From: Prorocentrum cordatum
Lineage: Eukaryota > Sar > Dinophyceae > Prorocentrales > Prorocentraceae
Assembly (NCBI GenBank): GCA_963575745.1
Contig: CAUYUJ010014760.1
Span: 493,501-549,744 of the forward strand
DNA: 56,244 nucleotides
Reading direction: 5' to 3'
Both the position numbers and the translations under genes were made by a program. The notes beneath the pieces were generated by a model that had not been told where the DNA came from, searched no databases, and saw nothing but the letters and a program-made list of their open reading frames with translations. Shown piece by piece: positions 9,941-20,248 of this stretch (position 1 is its first letter; the number at the start of each line of letters is the position of its first letter).

Positions 9941-12416
9941 GCGCGCCACTTACGGCGCTCGCCGTCGACGCAGCATCGCCCGTAGCTTCTGGCTCCAGGG
10001 AGGACGCCGCGACATGTTGTCCAAGCGCGCCCTGCCTGATGACAGGCGCGCGCTGCCAGCAGACAAACGCCTGAGGGCGAATGTCTCTGACCTCGTGTCG
10101 CGCAATATTTTGTCGGGCGCCAGGGGGCTCCATTTGGCTAACGACATCCACCGCGCTGGTGCCAGTGGCGTTGCTGATGTAGCGCCGTCTGAGAAATACC
10201 CGGGAAACGCACCGCGTTTCTTTCGACAAGTTTTCCGAGAGAACGGCCGGCCGCCTTTGGACGCGTGCGATGCGCGGGTGTGGAACGAGAAGACGCAGGC
10301 GGAGGGGCCTCAGAAAATGCATTTGATGTTGCCCCACGAAATCTTGGATCGCTTGGCGTTCTTCGGCCACGCAGGCGTTCTGATTGGCACATCTGGGTTA
10401 GATCCCGTCTCGCTGGCGCACTTCAACGATGCAGTTTCGTCTCTCGGCGACTCCGACGCAGTCCCCTGCGGCATTTGGCAGGATGGTGTGCCTTGTAATT
10501 GGGATCGCAGCGTGGCCGCTGAAATTGCATCGCTTTTATTGCCTGGCTTAGTGGAGCGATGCAAGAACCTCCGCGCGCCGATCGCGTGCTTGCTTAAGAG
10601 CCAACTATCCAACAACACATTGGATGACATTTTTGAAATCGTCCGCTGGTCTTTCGCGCATCTCGCAACCAAAACGTGGCCGTCGCGCAGACACGATGGG
10701 GCGCCATTCGGGCAGAGCGACAGGTGGAGGGCCAGGCAGCACAGCGAGAGAGGACGACTCCCTTTCAGGGGTGTTGTCTGCCAGATCAAGGGCGACTGGA
10801 AGATGTTCAAGGAGGTGCTGAAGCTGCCAGGGTGGCAGGGCGCGGAGCGCTGCTTCCAGTGCGAGATCAAGTTGAACGAGGTCACGGGGAAACGCAATTT
10901 GCCGGCCCAGGCCCCCCCCCCCCCCCCTCGCACGCGCGCACACGCCGCCCCTGCACTGCCCGGGGGGAAAGCGTTGGTGCGAATGTTTTATCGCGCGGAG
11001 CCCCGCTGCAGGTTTCGATGCCCTCCTATGCGTATTCTGCAACAGTCGCCCCCTCGGTAGGGGGGCGCCCGCGCGAAAAGCGGAGGGGGGGGGGGGCATG
11101 CCGGCAGCGCGCGCGGGACGAGCGGGACAATCATAACAGTGGGGNNNNNNNNNNNNNNNNNNNNNNNNNNNNNNNNNNNNNNNNNNNNNNNNNNNNNNNN
11201 NNNNNNNNNNNNNNNNNNNNNNNNNNNNNNNNNNNNNNNNNNNNGAATAGAGGAGCAGGCGCGCAAATTCTTCTGGGGGCTGGCGCCGCTAGAAATTCGC
11301 GCCCGTAGGGGGAGGAAGAGGACGTCGAGAAGGACGATGGGGGACGGGGAGGAGAAGGAGGGGGGAACATGCAACGGCAGAGCATACGCATGGGTAAGAT
11401 GAGGGGGGACGAGGACGTGGACGACGAGGGGTCGGCTGGGGGGAAGGAGGGGGGGGGGGGGGAAGACAAGCAAACGGAAGGGGCGATGTGGGCGCGGATC
11501 GATATGATGAGCAAGGCGACGAGGAGGAGACGGGGGAGGAGGAGGCGGAACAGGAGAGGGGGGAGGTGGGCAGCGAAGCTTTCGATGCCCGCGGGTCTCT
11601 ACCGAGATCGGCCAAAACGCGTCCTGGCGCACGGGCCGCAAATCATGGCAAGAACTACTGATGACAATCTTAACTTCTGGACATCGCGCATGCCCCTTGC
11701 TCATGGTTCCATTTGCAAGTATGCGAATTTTGATTTTGGATTGGCTGCATTGCGCGGATTTGGGTGTATCTGCAGATTTCATGGGTTCACTGATTCGGTA
11801 TTGCGTCGTCAAGAGGAAAGTCCCAGGCGGCGCGCAGAAACAGCGAATGAGGCAGATGCACCTTTTGATGCAAGGGTTCTACGATAGACAACCTCCGAAC
11901 GGCGCGCCGAACAGGCTGCCTCACTTGAGCGTCGGAGTGGTTGAAGGCAAATCGAACAAGCGTCCCAAACTCAGGTGTAGCGCTGGCATGTTTCGGCATC
12001 TAATACCATGGGGTATGGAACTTGCGGAGCAGTTCTGCGACAGGACCGACCCTGTCGAGTCTCCCATGTATTTCTGCATGCAGAGTTTGTCGCGCTGCTA
12101 CGCTGCGCTTGCAGGTAATTTCCCTTGGGCGAGAGACACGATGCTGGAACATTCTACGCGTTTTGCGCAACATTTCACAGCTTTGGCCATCGCGCATGAT
12201 GACATATTTCGCATCAAACCCAAGCTGCATTTATTTCTGGAGCTATGTTCATCTGGAGGCCAACCGCCCAAACACTGGAACTACAGAGACGAAGATTTTG
12301 GAGGGTCCGTTGCGACGTTTGGGAAGCGCAGAGGGGGGGCTCCGAACACGTCTGAGTTTTCCAGGGCACGCATGACGAAGTTTATGGGGCAGCCTGTTGT
12401 TCGTCTCTTGCGCTAG
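9941..12416 (+). CDS. Transposase-like gene of the TIR element
   Basis: The first coding block follows a GGTAG acceptor near 9940, with a first Met at about 10015. It reads as one frame to about 10905. It includes GIWQDGVPCNWDRSVA, a PGLVERCKNLRAPIACLLKS segment, WPSRRHDGAPFG, GDWKMFKE and a CFQC pair. A poly-C tract, a GC-rich stretch with a CCCCT/AGGGG palindrome and the 100-N gap interrupt it. Coding resumes by about 11660 in LDWLHCADLGVSADFMGS, continues through KPKLHLFLELC and WNYRDEDFGG, and stops at 12416. This motif order (DGVP-NWDR, RHDG, GDW, DWLH-xxDLG, KPKLHLF) is that of repeated transposase-like proteins I associate with dinoflagellates. Whether they are DDE enzymes of the CACTA/Plavaka type is inference; the second Asp in DWLHCAD is a candidate. 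Position just inside the right TIR fits an element-encoded transposase. Confidence 0.55.
11145..11244. other. Assembly gap of 100 N
   Basis: Exactly 100 N, so the true length is unknown. It lies in the spacer between the two coding blocks of the transposase-like gene and may hide an exon or more repeat. The bases just after it (11245-11600) are G-rich and look like low-complexity intron. Confidence 1.
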
Positions 12417-12537
12417 GTTTGAAGAAATGATACCCCGCATGGGTCTACAAATCAACAACCCCTGGCTAGGGGTGATTGTTTCAGGATCGACTTTTTCAAT
12501 AGAATCTGCTCGGAGGAGATTTTGGTGGCACGGTTCT

Positions 12538-12582
12538 AATATATTAGCGCTCCCAATATATTGGCGCATTGGATGCTCAAGG
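12538..12582 (-). repeat. Right terminal inverted repeat
   Basis: Read on the minus strand it begins CCTTGAGCATCCAATGCGCC, identical to the left end, and continues through the CCAATATATTGG palindrome. It differs from the left TIR at two positions near the inner end. Confidence 0.85.
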
Positions 12583-13560
12583 CGGGCGCGCCCGGGCATC
12601 CCGGCACCAGGGCACCCGGGCACACCCAGGCACGCCCGGGCACCCGCGGGCACCCGGGCACCCCTGGGCACCCTCGGGCCCCCGGGCACCCCTGGGCCCC
12701 CGGGCGTGCCGCCAAAATCGGCGGCAAACCTAACCTAACCTTGTGAATATTGAGCTATAGGGCTATAGAGCTATAGGTTTATAGAATTGTAAGGTTATAC
12801 GGCTATTGGGCTATAGGGCACCCCCGGGCACCCCCAGGCACCCCCGGGCACGCCTGGGCACCCGGGCACCAGGGCGCTGGGCACCAGGGCCAGGCACGCC
12901 CGGGCACCCGCGGGCACCCGGGCACCCCCGGGCAGTCCGGGCACCCGGGAACCCCCGGGCGTGCCGCGAAAATCGGCGGCAAACCTAACCTAACCTTATG
13001 AATATTGAGCTATAGGGCTATAGAGCTATAGGTCTATAGAGTTGTAAGGCTATTAGGCTATAGGGCTATTGGGCACCCGCACCCCCAGGCACGCCCGGGC
13101 ACCCGGGCACCAGGGCACCCTGGCACCAGGGTGCTGCCAGGCACGCCCGGGCACCCGCGGGCACCCGGGCACCCCCGGGCACCCCCGGGCACCCCCGGGC
13201 ACCCCTGGGCACCCGGGCACCCGGGCGTGCCGCGAAAATCGGCAGCAAATCCGCTAGGACCCCTACAGAGGCAAGCTCTGATGGGGGAGTATTGAGCTAT
13301 AGGGCACAGAGCTATAGGTCTATAGAGTTGTAGGGCTATAACGCTATTGGGCTATAGGGCACCCCCGGGCACCCCCAGGCACCCCCAGGCACGCCCGGGC
13401 ACCCGGGCACCCGGGCAACAGGGCACCCCCAAGCACGCCCGGGCACCCGCGGGCACCCAGGCACCCAGGCACCCCCGGGCACCCCCGGGCACCCGGGTAC
13501 CCCCGGGCCCCCGGGCGTGCCGCGACAATCGGCGACAAACCTAACCTAACCATATAAACC
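12583..13560. repeat. CTATAG / CCCGGG satellite, right part
   Basis: About four units of ~240-290 bp continue the array seen at 2150-2470, in the same orientation. Each has a CTATAGGG block, a GC-rich CCCGGGCAC block, and a closing CGTGCCGC(G/C)AAAATCGGC block. Three units carry CCTAACCTAACC; the unit ending near 13250 lacks it and has CCGCTAGGACCCCTACAGAG instead. That alternative end also closes the whole array near 13590. Confidence 0.85.
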
Positions 13561-13587
13561 CGCTAGGACCCCTACAGAAGCAAGCTC

Positions 13588-14525
13588 TGATTGGGGAATA
13601 CACGGAGCCACCGAACTCGATTATTCCGTGCATTCGCGGTAGATTATGATTGGATTCCTATTGGAAGCTGCATATTGGATACACGGAGCAATCGCACTCC
13701 ATTACTCCGTGTATCCGAAGCAAATTCTAATTGGATTCCTATTGGAACCTGCATATTGACACACGGAATAATCGCACTCGATTACTCCGTGTATCCGAAG
13801 CAGTATCTCATTTGATTCCTCATGGAAACTTCATATTGGATACACGGAGTAATCGCACTCGATTACTCCGTGTACCCGAGGCAGATTCTAATTGGATTCC
13901 CCTTCGAACCTGCATACATTGCATACACGGAGTAATCGCACTCGATTGCTCCGTGTATCCGAGGCAGATTATAATCAGATTCCTATCGGAACCTGCAGAT
14001 TGGAGACACGGAAAATCGCACTCAATAACTCCGTGTATTCGAAGCAGATTATGACTGGATTCCTATTGGGACCTGCATCTTGGATACACGGAGTAATCGC
14101 ACTCGATTGCTCCGTGTATCAGAGGCAAATTCTAAGTGGATTCCTATCGGAACCTGTATATTGGATACACGGAATAATCGCACTCTATTACTCCGTGTAT
14201 CCGAGGCAGATTCGAATTGGATTCCTACTGAAACCTGCATATATTGGATACACGGAGCAATCGCACTCGATTACTCCGTGTGTCCAAAGCAGACTCGAAT
14301 TGTATTCCTATGGGACCTGCGCATGGGATGCACGGAAAATCGCACTAGATTACTCCGTGTACCCGAGGCATATTCAAATTGGATTCCTCATGGAACCTGT
14401 ACATTGGATACAAGGAGTAGTCGCATTCGATTACTCCGTATATCCGATACACGGAATAATCGCACTCGATTACTCCGTGTATCGGATACACGGAAGAATC
14501 GAGTTCGATAACTCCGTGTATACTG
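13588..14525. repeat. Hairpin satellite, block B (~80-bp period)
   Basis: About twelve or thirteen hairpin units of the same family as 1625-2095. A perfect copy is at 13841-13874: two 15-base arms separated by CACT, 34 bp in all. Intervening sequence of ~46 bp reads CCGAGGCAGATTCTAATTGG then ATTCCTATTGGAACCTGCAT. The period is 80-83 bp until about 14411, after which hairpins are closer together. Confidence 0.9.
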
Positions 14526-14531
14526 GCGCCA

Positions 14532-14546
14532 GCAAGCGTCGCTAGT

Positions 14547-14580
<34 letters not shown>

Positions 14581-14737
14581 CCGACGACAACAACAACAAC
14601 AACAACAACACCACCAACAACAACAACAACAACACCAACACCAACACCAACACCAACACCAACACCAACACCAACACCAACAACAACAACAACACCAACA
14701 CCAACACCAACACCAACACCAACACCAACACCAACAC

Positions 14738-14768
<31 letters not shown>

Positions 14769-14790
14769 AACAACAATACTAAAAAAAACA
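14532..14790. repeat. CAA / CCAACA microsatellite
   Basis: Pure CAA runs alternate with ACCAAC hexamer runs over ~250 bases, directly after the hairpin satellite. Non-coding. Confidence 0.95.
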
Positions 14791-14999
14791 ACAACGCAAC
14801 AAGCACAATCCTCACCACGGTATCTCACTTCAGCAACGCACCCAGGAACAATGAATGACAGTTCGGCCCCCCTCACTCTGATACATGTACGCATACACAC
14901 GTACCCACGCTTATGCGTGTCTTACGCCATGTGATGTCCCATCCATCCTGTGGTGTTGGGTCCAAGTTTTGAACCCGCATCGCTCAGCGTCTTATTCCT

Positions 15000-15110
15000 T
15001 CTCCTCCACCTCCTCCTTGTCCTCCTCCCCCTCCTACTCCTCCTCCTCCTCCTCCTCCTCCTCCTCCTCCTCCTCCTCCTCCTCCTCCTCCTCCCCCTCT
15101 CTTCCCTCCG
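15000..15110. repeat. CTC microsatellite
   Basis: About 100 bases of TCC/CTC triplets. The stretch between the CAA microsatellite and this one (14791-14999) shows no gene. Confidence 0.9.
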
Positions 15111-15139
15111 TCCTCCTACCCCTGCCTCTGCTCTCCGCA

Positions 15140-16130
15140 TGTGCGTTCGGCACGCCCCTTACACGCTTCGTGACTCCAAGGGAGATCCACCGAGAACCCA
15201 AGTGGCAGCGCCCGCATGTGGTTCCATACTCCAATTTCAGCACACCCCAGGGAGCTCCACCAAGGGACCCACTGGCGGCGCCCTCATTCGGTTCAACCCC
15301 CCATTTCGGCGCACCCCTCAGACGCTTCGTGGCCCCAAAAGGAGCTCCACTGAAGGCCCCAATGGCAGCGCCCGCATGCAGTTCCACCGTCATTTCTGTG
15401 TACAGTTCGAGGCTCCCATGGCAGCGCCCGCATGCGGTTCCACCCCCCATGTCGGAGCAGTCTTGCTTCGTGGCACAATGGGGAGCTCTACCTAAGGCAT
15501 CAGCGGCAGCGCCCACATCTGGCTCCATGCGGAATTTCGATGCATCCCTCACACGTCTCGTGGCCCCATAGGGAGCACAGCCTAAGCCCACAATGGCAGC
15601 GCCCGCATCCGCCGAAGGCCCCAATGGCAGGGCCCGCATGCGGTGCACCGCCCCGTGCCGGCGCACCCCTCACACGCTTCGTGTCCACACAAGGATCACC
15701 ACTCAAGGCACCCGTTGCTGCGCCCGCATTGCACCCCCATCCTGGTGCACCACTCGCACGCTTCGACGCACCATAGGAAGCTCCACCGAAGGCATCAACG
15801 GCAGCGCCCGCATGTGGTTCCACCATGCATCGCGGCGCGTTTCGTGGCTCCACCGAAAAGCCCAATTGCAGCGCCCGCATGCGGTTCCACTCCCCACCTC
15901 GGCGCACCCCTCACACGCTTCGTGGCCCCACAGGCAGCTCCACCAGGATCTCCAGCGGCAGCGCCCACGTGTTCTACCCCCGAGGTCGGCGCACCCCGCA
16001 CACGCCCCGTGGCCCCATGTGGAGCCCCCGAGAGGCCCACGTGGCAGCGCCCGCATGGCGTACCCACGCCCATTTCGGCGCACCCGTCACCCGCGGACCC
16101 ATGTGGAATTCCATCGAGGACGCTACTCAC
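15140..16130. repeat. ~90-bp GC-rich satellite
   Basis: Around ten to eleven diverged units, each with CGGCGCACCCCTCACACGCT, then TTCGTGGCCCCA, an AGCTCCACC(G/A)AAGG block, and GGCAGCGCCCGCATGCGGTT CCACC. Unit length varies from about 75 to 105 bp. Open frames exist on both strands because stops are rare in this composition; I do not call a gene. Confidence 0.8.
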
Positions 16131-18502
16131 AGCTGCGTTACTCCCAACTGCGTAAGGTTGGCTCCTGCGCCTGGATACGTGTTCCCGCACCCCCACGTCC
16201 GACAAGCGGTGGCCTCGGCTACACGCAGGAATGACCATGGGCAGGAGAGACCTCTGGCACACGGCTCCAAGGGATCGCGGAGAGGCCAAATCCAGACGCG
16301 ACAGCCAGTGTCGGGGGAACCCCTCTGAGCCCGACCCAAGTGTCAAATCGAGAAACACACAACGCGAAAACAGGAACTTCGGAAGCCCGCTAGGATCTCT
16401 TGGATCGGCGCTAGACGCCCTCCCTGGCGCACGGCACGCGCCAGGGGCGGCGGGCCGCCAGGGGCCATCCAAGAAGCCCGCGCGGACCTCGAGAAACTTT
16501 TGTCCATGTCGGTTATCATGTTCGAGACCCCCGTGGGCCCGCACAGGTCGGGTCGAACGAGAAAGGATGTTGGCAACGGGCGATTAGCGACGAGTTCATT
16601 GTCGCAACGCCTCCTGTGGCTCAGTGGCGCCAACGCCTCGAAGAGAGCGCACGGCAGGTTTCAAATCCCCCCGTCGTCCGACCCAGCACCACGCGTCACT
16701 CTGGCGAAGGGCTCCTTTCTCGTGCAGCCGATTGCCGCCGCGCGGTAAGGCCGAGCGGCGAGGCCAACGCTCACGCTGACTGGCCCTGGTCGCGCCGCGA
16801 GGGCAGCCGCCGCCTGCCGCGCGGCCCGCGGCAGGTCCTCCCGCCCTCCTTTTCTCCGCCCTTCCCTCCTTCGGCTCCTCCTCCTTTCGTGTTTCGCGCC
16901 TCCGCCTCCCTCCTCCTCCTCCTCCTCCTCCTCCTCCTCCTCCTCCTCCTCTTTGAAAATAACGCAAGGGCAAACATAACACAGTAAACCGCACCAATCT
17001 CACCAACTGACCTTGCTCACCCAGTCGGAAAACTATTATCGACCCCCTCCTCATCGGCTGATACATTGAATGTGGCCATGGCAAATATCTCAACAGCAAA
17101 AGCGGCTGGGTAGCGGATGAATTCTGAACCGAATTGTAGACAACGCAACGAACCCAAGACTCCATCCTAGCAGCCCAAGTTGTGAAAGGCCAACACAATT
17201 CAACGCATGACTGGTGCAAGCAGAAGGCGATCATGCGTTGGCGCGAACGTGCAGGGGCGTCCGAAAACGCGATGCACTAGTTCAACGTGTCGCCAATCAC
17301 AAAGCCACGCAACACGAATAACGTAGTCTGTAGCACAAGCGACTCTCGATGAAACCCCGGTCTCACTTGGATTGAGCTAGCACCCCGCAACGAACGCCAG
17401 CGAACATTGTCAATTAGCATGATGTGGGCTGGTACCTCGCATGTGCTTGGACATGGCATCTCGGCTCAGACACTTAGTCCGACCCTGTTCGCTACGATGC
17501 CTCTTCGCTTTTTCTCTTGTAACCAAAGTTGGCAGACTTCGATGTGCCTGACGTTTCACAACCCGAACCTGTTCGATATGGCAGCGGCTGCGCTCGCATG
17601 GTTTTTTCTATATGTAAACATATAGAATGGCCATCTGATTCGAAGATCATGAGGAGCGCTTGCGGTCCAAACGACAATAAAACACGTTTACACATTCCGT
17701 AAGACCCCACTTCCCCAAACTATCACCGCACTATACTCTGTGCCAAACTCAAAGGTTTAATCAAGCTGGGACCCTCTGTTCCTCCGCCTGTCAATTTAGG
17801 TGTCATGTTGCATCCTGCAGAGCCGCCGTCTGTCTATACAGTGAACTCCCTAGGGCGTTCTTGGCACGAGTATTAATACCCACGCCTGCTGGGGCTCGTG
17901 ACGTTCTTGCCCAGCGTGGATATATATATATATATATGTATAACATGTCCATGCTCCCCGAGTTGGGGCCGCCATAGAACGTGTAAATTCTTCAACTGAA
18001 AACAAAAGGTCCGGGCGGCCCTGTGCTTGATATGTTTGCCCTGGTCACCAACACTTGCATGTTTAAACTTCATGCTTTGGGGCTGGTGTCTCGTCTTCCC
18101 CTCCGCAAGGTAACGTTTCGGACTGTTCCACGCCGAACTATTTGACTGATATATCATCATGCCTTTGATCAGCCTCATACCGTAACCCTTCCCAGTTCCA
18201 CTCCTCAACCCAATTCAAGATCCTGGTCCGAATCTGCCCTAGAATTTAACTTCGATGTCCGTTTTTCTGTCATGAAAACATGCAAGCCTATCGGGGTCAG
18301 CATATTTGCCCGGCGAAATAACATCATCAACACGAACCGCTACCAAAATTTGCACGGTTTTGCGTTTGGACGAACACGGCGACGCCTATCCATTGTCAAA
18401 ACAAAAATCACATGCAAAATCAACGCGACTGCTTTCCCAAGTGGAATCTGTTTTTCCACTTTCCAGGGTGGCAGCCGTCATCGGTCCAGCCCCCCCTTCC
18501 CA
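16131..18502. other. Mostly unique DNA, no gene supported
   Basis: Only short, unconvincing frames occur. There is a CTC microsatellite at about 16908-16952 and a TA run at about 17920-17940. Base composition drops toward AT between 17000 and 18450 compared with both flanks. No domain, tRNA or repeat family is recognised. Confidence 0.5.
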
Positions 18503-19624
18503 GATGACGTCACGTTCCGCGCCAACGGCGCCCATTAATGCATAGGGACGACCGAAGCCAAGTCGAAGCAGCATGCAGGTACCGATCTGCACGACAACGC
18601 CTGTGTACACCACAATGTTCGCGTGCACCGCCGCCCGTGTACACCACAGCGTTTACGTGCACCACAACAACATGTGCAACGCAGCGCCTGTGTACACCAC
18701 AGTGCTTACGTGCACCACAGCGCTTGTGTGCACCACACCGAAAGTGTACACCGAAGCAACCATGTGCAACACACGCCTGTGTACACCATAGTGCCTGCGT
18801 GTACCGCAGCGCCTGTGCCCACTACGGCGCCTGTATACATCCCAGCATCAGCGTGCAATGCAACGCTGGTGCACACCACAACGCCTGCGTGCACAGGACA
18901 AACAAAATGATCATGTGGGTGAGGATCTGCTGCGGACAGCTAAACACCACGCCAAATAATTGCTGACAGTAGGATGTGATGTTGTTCCCTTTTCCCCCTC
19001 CTCCTCCTCCTCCTCCTCCTCTTCCTCCTCCTCTCCTCCTCCTCTTACTCCACCTCCACCTCCTCCTCTTCCTCCTCCTTTGTCACCTTTCCCCCCGTCG
19101 TGCGGTCTGGCGCTACAGCGCACGTGCGCGTGTCGTGCACCGCAAAATGGTCGATTGAATCAGACCATGTGGCTCGGACGGCCAATCAACGGAAGTTTTC
19201 TGGACGCGCATGGCGGGAATACTCGGCAAGGCTCCTAGGTTCCGGCGGCGCTTTTTCCGATGCGGATTCCTTTCCAAATCCTATATAAGACGCAGATTTA
19301 CAATGGAATCCACAGGCGCTCCATTTTGTCATACGGGCTCGGTCGAAAAAAAAACCATATATGGTCCAGGGCTTGGGCCCCCCCCCAATGCTGATGCCAT
19401 TGGGCCCCCCCCCCCCGCGCGATGGTCTCCCCCGCTCCCCCGTGTGGGCGTGGCGTGGTGCTGCGCTGCGGTGCCCCCATCCCCCCCCTGTGGATGTGGT
19501 GTGGTGCTGTGGTGGTTCAGAGGTGGGCGTGGCGTGGTGCTGCGCTGCGGTGCCCCCCTCCCCCCCCCCTGTGGATGTGGTGTGGTGCTGTGCTGGTTCA
19601 GAGGTCGTCGTCGTCGTCGTCGTC

Positions 19625-19655
<31 letters not shown>

Positions 19656-20248
19656 CCGTCGTCATCGTCGTCATCGTCGTCGTCGTCGCCGCCGCCGGCG
19701 GCGTCGTCGCCGCCGCAGCCGTCGTCGTCGTCGTGGTCGTCGTCGTCGTCGTCGCCGTCGTCGTAGTCGTCGCCGTCGTCGTCGTCGTCGTCATCGTCGT
19801 CGTCTCTGGGACCATACCATCTGGGGGGGGGGGCCCGAGGAATCCTGAGACCATGCCATCTGGGGGGGGGGGCCGTGGGCCCAGAGCCCGTGATCATATA
19901 TACAACAATGGTGTTATGTTGCGCACGGTTGCTGTGGTTCACACGGGCGCCGCGGTGTACGCAGGCGTTGTGGCTGTGCTGCGCACGGCTGATGTTGGGA
20001 ACGCAGGCGCTGTGGTGTACACGAGCGCTGCGGTGCACGCAGGCACTGTGTCACACGCTGGCGTTGTGTTGCACGCGGTTGCTGTGATGTACATGGGCGG
20101 CGTGGTGTACACAGGCGCCGTGGCGCACGCAAACACTGTGGTGTACATAAGCGCTGAGGTGCAAATCGCCACTTGCACGCTGCTGCTACCCGTCCTCGGC
20201 TATTCCTAAACATTCCCAGACGCCGCCGGCGCGAAACGTGACGTCATC
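18503..20248. mobile_element. Foldback-type element with minisatellite arms
   Basis: The outermost GATGACGTCACGTTCCGCGC at 18503 is mirrored by the complement of 20229-20248 with one change. Inside it, an AGCAGCATGCAG block (near 18570) and a minisatellite of about 20-bp words (GTGTACACCACAGCGCTTAC, to about 18900) are mirrored by GTGGTGTACAC... words at 19911-20170 on the other strand. An inner pair, ATATATGGTCCAGGGCTTGG near 19360 and its diverged complement near 19870-19905, extends the inverted structure. The centre holds a CCT microsatellite (18995-19080), a ~79-bp direct duplication (19440-19600) and CGT-rich repeats (19603-19806). Tandem repeats within long inverted arms are the hallmark of Foldback elements; no transposase is present. 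Assignment to that class is inference. Confidence 0.6.

Larger units (their letters stand above)
2630..12472. repeat. Dispersed CCCCT-N-AGGGG mini-palindromes
   Basis: Short perfect or near-perfect palindromes with 4-5-bp arms and a small centre (often TGAT, AGAT or GGCT) occur at 2630-2643, 2659-2672, 4416-4429, 4437-4452, 5063-5076, 5080-5094, 5888-5902, 5929-5944, 5975-5993, 7598-7612, 7704-7723, 9463-9476, 9878-9891, 9913-9926, 11049-11064 and 12459-12472. They often come in pairs 15-45 bp apart. Where introns can be read, the palindromes lie in the intron upstream of a pyrimidine tract and AG. All the listed copies lie within the 2471-12582 element. A relation to introner-type introns is inference. 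Confidence 0.7.
2471..12582 (+). mobile_element. ~10.1-kb TIR transposon carrying four genes
   Basis: The two ends are inverted copies of one another: 2471-2515 matches the complement of 12538-12582 with two mismatches in 45. Outside the repeats lies the same satellite, and removing the segment rejoins CAGGCACCCC to GGCGCGCCCGGG, which fits intact satellite units such as the one near 12830-12880. The data are compatible with a 2-bp CG target-site duplication. Left and right termini carry the 12-bp palindrome CCAATATATTGG or variants, plausible transposase-binding sites. The transposase-like gene ends about 120 bp inside the right terminus, and three further + strand genes lie upstream of it. 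Type II transposons with this architecture are known. The specific family and the cargo are not recognised. A 100-N gap lies inside. Confidence 0.75.

Noticed and set aside
9483-10000. Ser/Leu repeat peptides in all + frames
   Set aside because: Pure CT and TCTG microsatellite.
12728-12745. Interstitial telomere
   Set aside because: Only two to three CCTAA words per satellite unit, not a telomere-length run, and not the reported dinoflagellate repeat.
13841-13874. Resemblance to a 34-bp recombinase site such as loxP
   Set aside because: The total length agrees, but arm and spacer lengths (15-4-15) and sequence do not, and no tyrosine recombinase gene is present.
14388-14900. Val-rich minus-strand frame
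   Set aside because: Translation of CAA/CCAACA microsatellite.
16605-16685. tRNA-like stretch with TGGCTCAGTGGC and GGTTTCAAATCCCC
   Set aside because: Box A and B resemblance only; D, anticodon and acceptor stems do not pair.
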